The notes: generated by a model from the letters alone, not told the origin. A stretch of DNA of 7,730 nt from Propionibacteriaceae bacterium (GCA_031265725.1 JAISCH010000132.1:1-7730), one strand, 5' to 3'; shown: positions 1 to 6,782, counted from the stretch's first letter. Numbers and translations: made by a program.

Positions 1-172
1 GGAGGCTTTTTTCCCGGAGAAGGGCGGTTCGACCAGAGAGGCCAAGCGGGTCTGCCAGTCCTGCGAGGTTCGTGCCGAATGCCTGGAGTACGCGCTCTCG
101 AATGACGAGCGTTTCGGCATCTGGGGTGGCCTTTCTGAGCGGGAGCGCCGGAAGCTGAAAAAACGCGCTTGA
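1..172 (+). CDS. whiB2: WhiB-family Fe-S transcriptional regulator, WhiB2/WhmD-like, 3' part only
   Basis: The reading frame is open from the first base and stops at TGA 170-172, giving the last 56 residues; the N-terminus lies upstream of the window. Seen directly: FFPEKGGSTREAK, then a C-x2-C-x5-C cluster (VCQSCEVRAEC), the G-[IV]-W-G-G turn (GIWGG) and a basic tail (RERRKLKKRA). In WhiB proteins four cysteines hold a 4Fe-4S cluster; three are here and the first should lie just upstream. The GGSTREAK stretch resembles WhiB2/WhmD/WhiB rather than other paralogues. In that group the protein works with the primary sigma factor and governs septation and cell division. The following envelope gene in the same direction fits the whiB2 neighbourhood of other actinobacteria. 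The family call is very safe; the WhiB2 subgroup is an inference from this short motif and the context. Confidence 0.92.
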   Translation, partial: EAFFPEKGGSTREAKRVCQSCEVRAECLEYALSNDERFGIWGGLSERERRKLKKRA

Positions 173-182
173 GTTAACCCAC

Positions 183-212
183 TTGCCCCAGAGTAGGCTT
201 GGTGTCTAATGT
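183..212 (+). promoter_or_regulatory. Candidate sigma-70-type promoter for the glycosyltransferase gene
   Basis: TTGCCC (183-188) and TAATGT (207-212) are separated by 18 bases and lie about 30 bases before the next start codon. They match the TTGACA box at four positions and the actinobacterial TANNNT pattern. A second TANNNT hexamer (TAGGCT, 194-199) lies in the same gap, so the assignment is weak. I see no hairpin with a T-run after whiB, so read-through from whiB is also possible. Confidence 0.3.
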
Positions 213-234
213 GATCAGACTCAACAACTGCTCG

Positions 235-241
235 ATAGGCT
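235..241 (+). promoter_or_regulatory. Short Shine-Dalgarno-like site that bears on start choice
   Basis: AGG at 237-239 is the only purine core just before the glycosyltransferase gene. It is just 2 bases from ATG 242 but 5 bases from the in-frame GTG at 245, a more usual spacing. An in-frame TAG at 236-238 rules out any start further upstream. The true start may therefore be GTG 245, which would shorten the protein by one residue. Confidence 0.4.
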
Positions 242-3238
242 ATGGTGAACGCGACTTCCCCGGATTTTCTGCAAGAGTGGTCTTGGCTGGACGATGGCCC
301 GGCTGACATCCAACTCGATATCGGCTCCTATGAGGTCGTCGCTGTAGTTTATGAACTCGGGTCGGCCGAAGACACTGAGCGCTGTCTGGCGGCGGTGGCG
401 AAGAGTTCTGTCCAGCCCAGCCAGTTAGTGCTTCCCGAGGATTTGCCGGACGACGCCCAGTGGCTCTGGATCCTGCCCAATACCTGTGAGCCGAAGCCGG
501 ACGCGCTGCACAGCCTGCTCACCAGGGCGGCGAAGAATCCGGACGTGGATGTGGTCGCCGCCGTCCACACCGAGCCACGCCGGAGGGGTCCGGCCACCCT
601 GATCCACAGCTATGGCCAGACCGTCTCCGGATTCGGGCGGCTGCGCTCACTCGCTGAGCCGGGGGAGTTCTATCAGGGCCAGTTGCGGGTGACGCAAGTC
701 CTTGGCGCACCAGCGGCGGGAATGCTGGTGAAGTCCAGCCTGTGGTGGCGCTTGGGCGGATTCGAGCTCTCGCTCACTCCGGCGCTATGGGGACTGGAAT
801 TCGACTGGCGGGCGAATCTCATCGGCGCGCAAGTGGTGGTCGAGCCGGACGCGGAGGTTGTCGTCCATCAGCGGCATGATCCCACTGCGGAACGGGCTGG
901 GATCTTGGCGCTGGCTTCCGCTCATGCCAGAGCCGGGCTGCGTTGGCTGGTCGATCTGAAATTGATCCTGGTCACGCTGTTAGCCGCTCTGGGTTTCGCG
1001 TTGGGCAAGGACATGCTCTCAGCGGGCGAGGAGATCGCTGGCCTGGGTCGCTGGTTGGTGGGACGACGGCGGCGCAAGAACGTCTACCAGCGGGTCAAAG
1101 CGCTGGAGACTAAGCGGGAATGGGTGAGCGCGACCCGGGCTTTGCGTCCTGCTCCCTGGTCTGGTCTACGGCGGGCTGTCGATGCGGTGGCGGCCAGAGT
1201 CGCGGACTGGCTGAACACTTTCACCGGGATCTCGGATGCGGCATCCATAGACGAGTTGACCGGCGATGATTTCGCTATGGACTCCGACCGGCAGCGAGTC
1301 CCGGTGATCCTGGTCGGGCTGGTGCTCGCCCTGCTCGGAGCGATAGCTGCCGGACGGACGTTGTTCGGAGAAGGCGCGTTGCAGGCTGCGCGGATGTTGC
1401 CAGCCAGCGCGTCCTGGCAGGACCTGGTGAGCAAATACTTGGAGCCGATTCCGGGCACCTCCGGCCTGGCCACTCCGCCGTGGGAGGGCATCGTCGGATT
1501 GTTCTCCCTGGTGAGCGCCGGACAGCCGGAATGGCTGGTCTCCATAGTCGTCGTCGGCTGCGTCCCGTTGACTTGGCTGGCCGCGTACCGTTTCGCCCGG
1601 CAACTTGTCGATAGCAATGCCTTGGCTGGGCTGGCCGCTGGGGCATATGCTTTGGCACCGATGCTGAGCGGCGGCTTCAACGCGACGGGTTTCGCTGTGG
1701 CAGTTTGGACGCTGCTGCTGCCGATTGCCGCCTATTCGGTGCTGTGGTGGCACCGCGAGGGACGCGACACCTGGCGCGGTGCCGGAGCGGTGGCGCTCTG
1801 GCTGCTGCTGCTCACCTCGCTGTATCCGCTGGCTTGGCCGCTTGCCGGTTTCGCCTTCCTGGCTGAGGCTGTGCTGCGCCCGAAGCTGAGGGTGGTTTTG
1901 CAGCGCGTCTTCGTCCTGGCTGTCCCGGCGCTACTGGTCATCGGTCCTTGGCTGGACACGCTGCTGACCTATCCCACCAGGGCATTAGTCGGCATCGAGT
2001 CGCCGCTCGACTCCAATGTCGAGTTCGCCTGGTGGCAGGTGCCGCTGGCCGCCACCGGAGGCGAATTCGGCCCGCCGCTATGGATCTCCGCAGCCTGTAT
2101 GGGCGTGCTGTGGCTGGCCGCCCTGTTCGCCGCTGTGAAGAAGCCAAAGTTGCTGTTGCTGTTGATCGTCGCCGCTGTCGCCGCCATAGCGGCCACCATC
2201 CTCAACCGGATGCTGGTCTTTGTGCCCCCCGGCGTCTGGACTCGGCCCACCGGGTTGGAACTCATCATTCTCATGATTGGTTGCCTGACCGTGGTCGCCG
2301 TGGTCGGTTTTGACGGAGTTGGCAGCCAACTACGTTCAGAGTCGATCAGTCTGAGCCACATCGCAACGCTCGGCACCTGCATCGGCTCAGTGGCCGCATT
2401 GCTGCTCGGCGGCGTGTGGTGGGTGTGGATGGGGCAGCTCCAGGTCGTTCGCAAGCCGGTTGGTGAGTTGCCAGTTTTCGTGATGGCAGAGGCGAATGCT
2501 GATTTGCCCAGCCGTACCTTGGCGATAGCAGTGGGCGCTGACAGTGCGGTCAGTTGGATGCTTGTCGACGGCGACTACCCACGGCTGGGGGACGCGGAAC
2601 GCGGCCTGGTCTACTCCGGTGACGCCCAGGCGATAGGGGTGGCCGAATCGGTGGTGAGTCGGTTGATGGTCGGCAGCGCAGACGAGGAATTGGCCAACGA
2701 CCTGGCCCGGCTGGGCGTCTCCCATATTTGGCTGACTGGTGGTGACGAGACGTTACGGATGGGGATCAGCAACACTCCGGGGCTGGCTGGGGAGACTGGG
2801 GACACCGATATCGTCTGGCCGGTGCCCGATACCGCTCTATTCACCATTTGGACTCAGCAGGGCAAACAGGCTCTGGGTGAGCGGCTGGAGGTGCCCGCCA
2901 GCGATGACGACACTCGGGTGCTCATCTTCGCGCAACCGGCTGATCCGCGTTGGCGGGTGAGTGTCGCCGGACAGGCTTTGCCGAGAGTTGAGTCGGCCGG
3001 GCCGGAACAACGTTTCGCGCTGGGCACGGCGTCGGGCGTGATCAGCTTCGAATTGCGCCAAGACCCGCCCAATTGGGCTTGGGCGCAGTTGGTCGGACTG
3101 CTGTTCCTGATTGGGCTGGCCCTTCCCGGATTCCAGCGACGCAGTTCAGCCCCGGTCGGAAAACGGCTGAACAAACCCGTTCCCAAGGACGAGGAGAGCA
3201 TGCCGCTGCCGCGTCGCGCCTTGGGGGTGGCTGAATGA
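242..3238 (+). CDS. Large GT2-like glycosyltransferase-domain membrane protein
   Basis: The 998-residue protein has three parts. Residues 30-212 resemble a GT-A/GT2 domain: VVAVVYELGSAEDTERCLAAV at the start (strand plus helix), WLWILPNTCEPKPDAL at 74-89, and an acceptor-type segment LGGFELSL...FDWRANLIGAQV at 171-198. Residues 235-730 hold about ten or more hydrophobic segments, with a basic loop near 274-310 (RRRRKN). Residues 731-946 form a soluble domain, probably outside the membrane, followed by a last membrane helix (947-963) and a basic tail. Proteins of this build sit beside whiB2 and a DUF5719 gene in other actinobacteria and are assumed to act in envelope glycan assembly; the substrate is unknown. 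The spot where GT2 enzymes normally carry acidic D-D/DxD residues reads PNT (79-81), so catalysis by this domain is doubtful. The ATG at 242 follows an in-frame stop. The gene overlaps the next one by 4 bases. Confidence 0.85.
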   Translation: MVNATSPDFLQEWSWLDDGPADIQLDIGSYEVVAVVYELGSAEDTERCLAAVAKSSVQPSQLVLPEDLPDDAQWLWILPNTCEPKPDALHSLLTRAAKNPDVDVVAAVHTEPRRRGPATLIHSYGQTVSGFGRLRSLAEPGEFYQGQLRVTQVLGAPAAGMLVKSSLWWRLGGFELSLTPALWGLEFDWRANLIGAQVVVEPDAEVVVHQRHDPTAERAGILALASAHARAGLRWLVDLKLILVTLLAALGFALGKDMLSAGEEIAGLGRWLVGRRRRKNVYQRVKALETKREWVSATRALRPAPWSGLRRAVDAVAARVADWLNTFTGISDAASIDELTGDDFAMDSDRQRVPVILVGLVLALLGAIAAGRTLFGEGALQAARMLPASASWQDLVSKYLEPIPGTSGLATPPWEGIVGLFSLVSAGQPEWLVSIVVVGCVPLTWLAAYRFARQLVDSNALAGLAAGAYALAPMLSGGFNATGFAVAVWTLLLPIAAYSVLWWHREGRDTWRGAGAVALWLLLLTSLYPLAWPLAGFAFLAEAVLRPKLRVVLQRVFVLAVPALLVIGPWLDTLLTYPTRALVGIESPLDSNVEFAWWQVPLAATGGEFGPPLWISAACMGVLWLAALFAAVKKPKLLLLLIVAAVAAIAATILNRMLVFVPPGVWTRPTGLELIILMIGCLTVVAVVGFDGVGSQLRSESISLSHIATLGTCIGSVAALLLGGVWWVWMGQLQVVRKPVGELPVFVMAEANADLPSRTLAIAVGADSAVSWMLVDGDYPRLGDAERGLVYSGDAQAIGVAESVVSRLMVGSADEELANDLARLGVSHIWLTGGDETLRMGISNTPGLAGETGDTDIVWPVPDTALFTIWTQQGKQALGERLEVPASDDDTRVLIFAQPADPRWRVSVAGQALPRVESAGPEQRFALGTASGVISFELRQDPPNWAWAQLVGLLFLIGLALPGFQRRSSAPVGKRLNKPVPKDEESMPLPRRALGVAE

Positions 3239-4620
3239 AGCGCTGGATTCTGCCACTTGCCACGATAGCTGCTACCACTGGTCTGCTCGGGGCCAGCGTG
3301 CTCATCCCGGCTGGGACTCCACCCGCCGGAACTGCTCCGGTGTCGAACGCGCGGGTGAGCCGGGTCTGCCCTTATCTGTCTGCTGAGTCGGTGGAGTGGC
3401 GGATCGTGGCCGCGTCGAAAGAGGGGCAGCTCATTTCCACTGAGTTGGATGCCAAGACCAAAGCCGACCCAACCGACTTGCTCACAGTCAGCGGTGCCAA
3501 GCAGCCTTTGCGGATCAGCGCGCCCCGAAGCGATCAATTCGCTGGCACGGGCTGGGTCTCCGAGTCGACTGGGTCGGAGCGCGGGCTGTCCAGCGTCGCC
3601 TGTGCCTCTCCGAGCCAGTCCGCTTGGTTTGTCGGGGCTTTGCTCAACCCGGACGCGACGGCGGATTTGACCCTGTTCAACGCCGACACCACTGACGCCA
3701 TTGTCGACATCGCCATCTTCGACGAGAACGGACGAGTGGCGACTCCCGGCGCGAGGGGGATAGTGGTCCGTGCGCTCTCGTCTTACAACGTCCCACTCTC
3801 CGCGATGAGCACGGCTTCCAGCCCGATTGCAGGGACGGCGTTCAGCATCCATGTGGAGACCTCGGCTGGCCGGGTGGCACCGGTGCTGCGCCAGCGGCTC
3901 TGGCAGGGGAACGACCTGCTCAGCGCGGAATGGCTGGAGCCGACCCAGGCTCCCAGCCGTCAGGTCAATCTGCCAGGTGTCCCGGCCGGGGACGGCACGC
4001 GCAGTTTGAGTATCGTGAATCCGGGTGACCGGACGGCCAGGGTGACGGTGGAATTGCTTGGGACGGAAGGCGTCTCGGTGCTCCCCGGAACCGAGGAGAT
4101 CGAGATCCCGCCAGCCACCACCAAGACATTCGACTTGACCGATGCGCTTGCCGGGCAGCCTGGAACGATCCGTTTGGGTGCCAGTAGCGCCGAGATCGCC
4201 GCGAGTCTGAGAATCGACCTGGGGGCAGCGCCGGATTTGGGCTTCATCACCGGGACGGGTCCGGTCGGGGCGCAGGGGCTCTGGGTGCTTCCAGCGACGA
4301 AGAATGCCGTTGCCGTGCTCCAATTGGCCAATGCTGGTGACAAGGACGTTCAAGTGGTGCTGCGGGCAGCGGATAGTCCTGGGGCTGCTGCGGAGGCGCA
4401 AATCATCGATGTGCGCGCTGGGACCACCGTCCTGGTCGAGTTGGAAAAGCGCGACATCACCGTGTTGCAACTGTCCACCTCGGACGCAGGCGTCTTTGCC
4501 GCAGCGGTCGCCACTGGCAAAGTCGGTGATTTGGCCGGTGTGACGATTATGCCGTTGAACCCTGGGGAGAGCGGGGCGGACCCGACCCAGATCACGCTGG
4601 ACCCCCATGTCGGGAGCTAG
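3235..4620 (+). CDS. Secreted DUF5719-family protein
   Basis: The 461-residue protein starts with MKRWILPLATIAATTGLLGA, a basic n-region and hydrophobic core typical of a Sec signal peptide, with likely cleavage near residues 30-36. There is no lipobox cysteine. The rest is rich in beta-type repeats of the pattern 'S-x-V-N-P-G-D-x-x-A-x-V-x-V-E-L' (about 265-285) followed by 'I-P-P-A-T-T-K-T-F-D-L'; similar units recur near 142-162 and 360-405. This suggests tandem Ig-like or jelly-roll folds. There are only two cysteines, C45 and C123, which could form a disulfide. Length, signal peptide and position right after the GT2-like membrane protein match the actinobacterial DUF5719 family, whose function is not known. 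The ATG overlaps the previous stop (ATGA), and GGGGGTGG at 3223-3230 is a plausible ribosome site, so the two are likely translationally coupled. I infer an envelope role alongside the glycosyltransferase-like protein. Confidence 0.83.
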   Translation: MKRWILPLATIAATTGLLGASVLIPAGTPPAGTAPVSNARVSRVCPYLSAESVEWRIVAASKEGQLISTELDAKTKADPTDLLTVSGAKQPLRISAPRSDQFAGTGWVSESTGSERGLSSVACASPSQSAWFVGALLNPDATADLTLFNADTTDAIVDIAIFDENGRVATPGARGIVVRALSSYNVPLSAMSTASSPIAGTAFSIHVETSAGRVAPVLRQRLWQGNDLLSAEWLEPTQAPSRQVNLPGVPAGDGTRSLSIVNPGDRTARVTVELLGTEGVSVLPGTEEIEIPPATTKTFDLTDALAGQPGTIRLGASSAEIAASLRIDLGAAPDLGFITGTGPVGAQGLWVLPATKNAVAVLQLANAGDKDVQVVLRAADSPGAAAEAQIIDVRAGTTVLVELEKRDITVLQLSTSDAGVFAAAVATGKVGDLAGVTIMPLNPGESGADPTQITLDPHVGS

Positions 4621-4774
4621 AGGTCGCGCCAATAGCTTGCTTGGCTCGCGGCGAGTGTGGCGCGCTGGCCGCGTTGTCGTCAATCGACGTAGATCCGCTA
4701 CGCCTCTTTCCTCCGCCTTGCCAGCACACCACACCCACCGCTCGCTTGACCAGCGACCTATTGGCGCGACCTCT
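4619..4774. repeat. 156-base imperfect palindrome between convergent genes (REP/MITE-like or 3' structured element)
   Basis: The outer arms are perfectly complementary over 17 bases: AGAGGTCGCGCCAATAG (4619-4635) and its reverse complement at 4758-4774. One bulged T (4775) lets three more pairs form with 4616-4618. Middle arms around 4637-4644 and 4750-4756 pair partly. Inner arms 4648-4669 and 4720-4741 pair at 18 of 22 positions; the four exceptions are C-A or A-C on the plus strand, which are G-U in minus-strand RNA. The apical 50 bases (4670-4719) carry a small CGTAG-ATCCG-CTACG hairpin. The left end overlaps the stop codon of the DUF5719 gene, and the right end lies 26 bases from the stop of the opposing gene. 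No open frame and no T-run after either arm is seen, so it is not a standard intrinsic terminator, though it may still end or protect both transcripts. Copies elsewhere in the genome would mark it as a repeat family. Confidence 0.85.
4688..4702. other. Small hairpin at the tip of the large palindrome
   Basis: CGTAG (4688-4692) and CTACG (4698-4702) form a 5-bp stem around ATCCG. A competing stem, GTCG (4676-4679) with CGAC (4685-4688), shares base 4688, so only one can be complete. A pyrimidine-rich stretch (CCTCTTTCCTCC, 4703-4714) follows; on the minus strand this reads GGAGGAAAGAGG, which contains a Shine-Dalgarno-like GGAGG, but no convincing gene follows it. Confidence 0.5.
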
Positions 4775-4800
4775 TAGCCTGGGGATTGCCGTCGCCGCGA

Positions 4801-5226
4801 TCAGTCCTGGTCGCTCTCCGGGTCCAATTCGCTGACCGGGAAGCCGGTGATGGCGCTCAACTGTTCCACAATCGTTGACCGCACCAATTGCCGCAATTCG
4901 GCATTCGTGCTCGTCCGGCGCTCAATCGGACGGCGGAAGAGCACGATCTGGCCGTGCCGGTCCCCGGTGGCTGAATTTGCCGCTGCGAGCGGTATCCGAG
5001 TCTCCCAGGGAACGAATTTGGTCGGCACTTCCTCGAAGCCGATATCCACCCTGGGCAATGCCTGCGGGCAATTCAGCGCGATCCGCTCCAGCGCCGCCTC
5101 AATCGCCGCCGCAAAGCGCGTTCTCCGATCGTCAACCCTTCTCAGCGCCGGAATGCGAGTGACTGGGTTGGGCAGGGCGAGCGGCCCGCGCAGCCCACGC
5201 TCATGCCGGTCCCGACGTTTAGACAT
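4801..5226 (-). CDS. Zincin-like 'metallopeptidase family' protein with degenerate active site
   Basis: The protein has 141 residues, with a basic N-terminus (MSKRRDRHERGLRGPL), then a conserved core: RFAAAIEAALERIA, DIGFEEVP (61-68), GQIVLFRRPIE (92-102) and LVRSTIVEQLSAITGFPVSELDP (114-136). This matches the small zincin-like family (PF06262/DUF1025) that sits near whiB2 and DUF3499 genes in actinobacteria. In catalytic members the last helix carries HExxH; here the matching place reads V-E-Q-L-S (120-124), keeping the Glu but not the two His, so zinc binding and proteolysis are unlikely. My recollection is that actinobacterial members often share this change. The gene begins 23 bases after the glpK stop on the same strand, so it is probably transcribed with glpD-glpK. 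It faces the DUF5719 gene tail to tail. The ribosome site is weak. The cellular role is unknown. Confidence 0.8.
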   Translation of the reverse strand: MSKRRDRHERGLRGPLALPNPVTRIPALRRVDDRRTRFAAAIEAALERIALNCPQALPRVDIGFEEVPTKFVPWETRIPLAAANSATGDRHGQIVLFRRPIERRTSTNAELRQLVRSTIVEQLSAITGFPVSELDPESDQD

Positions 5227-5249
5227 AGCCCAAGCCTAGCGATATCCGC

Positions 5250-6770
5250 TCACTCCTGCGGAGCAGCTTCCTCGGCCCAGCCCAACGAACGCTCCACCGC
5301 CCGGTTCCAGTCCCGCCACAACGCTTGTCGCACATCCGTGTCCATAGTCGGAGTCCAACGTCTGGATTCGGTCCAACTGGCGGCCAGTTCTTCGATGCCA
5401 GACCATATCCCGACCGCCAGTCCGGCAGCGCTGGCCACACCGGCCACAGTGGCTTCTGGCTGCGCGGGAAGCACGACTGGCATATCCAGCAGGTCGGCCT
5501 GGATCTGCATGAGGAAGGAATTCGCCGTCATCCCACCGTCCACTTTTAGCTCAAGGGGGCGACGGTTCCAGTCAGTGGTGATCGCGTCGATCAATTCCCC
5601 GGTTTGGAAAGCGCAGGCCTCCAAGGCGGCCCGGGCCAGGTGTGCCTTTGTCGCATACCGGGTGAGTCCGACAATCGTGCCCCGGGCGTCGTAACGCCAG
5701 CGGGGCGCGTAAAGCCCGGAGAACGCTGGCACCAGGTATACCCCGGCGTTGTCGCGCACGCTGTTGGCCAGCGTCTCCGACTCGGCAGAGTGCTCGATCA
5801 ATTGCAGTGAGTCGCGCAGCCACTGGATGAGTGAGCCAGTGACCGCGACAGAGCCTTCCAATCCATAGCAGGCCGGGCCTTCCCCGATCTGATAAATGAC
5901 GGTGGTGAGCAGGCCAGCCGTCGATGAGACTATGTCGGTGCCAGTGTTGGCGATCAGGAAGGTGCCGGTCCCGTAGGTGCATTTCACTGATCCGGGCTCG
6001 AAACAAGCTTGCCCGAAAGCTGCTGCCTGCTGGTCGCCAATCCGGGCCGCCAGCGGCACCCCGGCTATCCCTGCTGCGGCGATTCCGGTGCCGACCACTT
6101 CTCCGGAAGGAACGATCTTTGGCATGAGTTGCAGGGGCACCTCGAAGATCGCGGCGACCTCTTGACTCCACTCCAGCTTTTCCATATCCATCAGCAACAT
6201 CCGGGATGCGTTCGACGGATCGGTGACATGGACGCCGCCATTCGGCCCGCCAGTCAAATTCCAGGTCAGCCAACTGTCCATCGATCCCATGCAGAGTTCT
6301 CCAGCGGCGGCGCGTTCGCGCGCATTGGGAATATTGGCCAACAGCCACAATATTTTGCTCATTGAGAGATAGCTCATACAGGGCAGTCGGGTGATCGCGC
6401 TGACCCGTTCACGGGTGCTGGCGGTCAAATATGAATCGATCAACTCCTGTCCTCGGGAATCCTGCCAGACGATCGCGTGGTAGATCGGCTTGCCGGTGGC
6501 CTTGTCCCAAATCACCGTGGTCTCAGTCTGGTTGTCGATGCCGATCCCAGCCAGATCGGCGGGACTCAGCCTCGCTTTCGCCATGACCTCGTGGATGACC
6601 GCGATGGTGTTCGCCAAGATGAGTTCGGCGTCCTGCTCAACCCAGCCCGGTTTGGGAAAGATACAGTCGTGCTCCTGCTGGCTCATCGCCACCAAATTGT
6701 GGTCATGGTCAAAAATGGCGGCGCGGTTGCTGGTGGTGCCTTGATCTATCGCAAGGATGTATCCGACCAT
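5250..6770 (-). CDS. glpK: Glycerol kinase (FGGY family)
   Basis: GlpK phosphorylates glycerol with ATP to sn-glycerol 3-phosphate in the cytoplasm. The 506-residue length is normal. Seen: the N-terminal phosphate loop DQGTTSNRAAIFD (9-21), PGWVEQDAE (41-49), WQDSR (102-106), MDSWLTW (164-170), VHVTDPSNASR (180-190), GDQQAAAFGQ (245-254, with the expected catalytic Asp at 246), TYGTGTFLIANTG (265-277), EGSVAVTG and the C-terminal DGGMTANSFLMQIQADLL (411-428). The glycerol site is unusual: the common N-Q-R-E-T reads N-Q-T-E-T (80-84), and the usual D-P-Y-F-S-G/A-T-K reads M-S-Y-L-S-M-S-K (132-139), keeping the Tyr. GAGAGG six bases before the ATG is a good ribosome site. The gene lies 34 bases after glpD on the same strand, so they are likely one operon. 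A related polyol substrate cannot be excluded, but glpD next door favours glycerol. Confidence 0.93.
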   Translation of the reverse strand: MVGYILAIDQGTTSNRAAIFDHDHNLVAMSQQEHDCIFPKPGWVEQDAELILANTIAVIHEVMAKARLSPADLAGIGIDNQTETTVIWDKATGKPIYHAIVWQDSRGQELIDSYLTASTRERVSAITRLPCMSYLSMSKILWLLANIPNARERAAAGELCMGSMDSWLTWNLTGGPNGGVHVTDPSNASRMLLMDMEKLEWSQEVAAIFEVPLQLMPKIVPSGEVVGTGIAAAGIAGVPLAARIGDQQAAAFGQACFEPGSVKCTYGTGTFLIANTGTDIVSSTAGLLTTVIYQIGEGPACYGLEGSVAVTGSLIQWLRDSLQLIEHSAESETLANSVRDNAGVYLVPAFSGLYAPRWRYDARGTIVGLTRYATKAHLARAALEACAFQTGELIDAITTDWNRRPLELKVDGGMTANSFLMQIQADLLDMPVVLPAQPEATVAGVASAAGLAVGIWSGIEELAASWTESRRWTPTMDTDVRQALWRDWNRAVERSLGWAEEAAPQE

Positions 6771-6776
6771 GTTCTG

Positions 6777-6782
6777 CCTCTC
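6777..6782 (-). promoter_or_regulatory. Ribosome binding site of glpK
   Basis: On the minus strand GAGAGG precedes the glpK ATG by six bases, inside the 34-base glpD-glpK gap. It supports ATG 6770 as the start and independent loading of ribosomes on the shared transcript. Confidence 0.6.

Noticed and set aside
1084..1753. Overlapping antisense open frames of 195-198 codons inside the glycosyltransferase gene
   Set aside because: Low-complexity, Ser/Arg/Pro-rich translations without motifs, sitting opposite membrane segments of a real gene.
2145..2200. Repeated TTGCTG/GCCGC-type triplets
   Set aside because: These encode Leu- and Ala-rich membrane segments and are explained by the protein composition; not a DNA repeat.
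2854..4734. A 626-codon open frame on the minus strand, antisense to the glycosyltransferase and DUF5719 genes
   Set aside because: The translation is Arg/Pro/Gly-rich with no recognisable domain, and it lies wholly opposite two well-supported coding genes apart from its first ~110 bases, which fall in the palindrome. Long antisense frames are common in G+C-rich genes with biased third positions.
4619..4800. Standard Rho-independent terminator between the convergent genes
   Set aside because: No T-run follows either arm on either strand, and the span between the outer arms is about 120 bases. A non-canonical stop remains possible and is covered under the repeat.
4641..4835. Possible small protein read through the palindrome on the plus strand (64 codons)
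   Set aside because: No ribosome site, composition set by the inverted repeat, and the end runs into the opposing gene.
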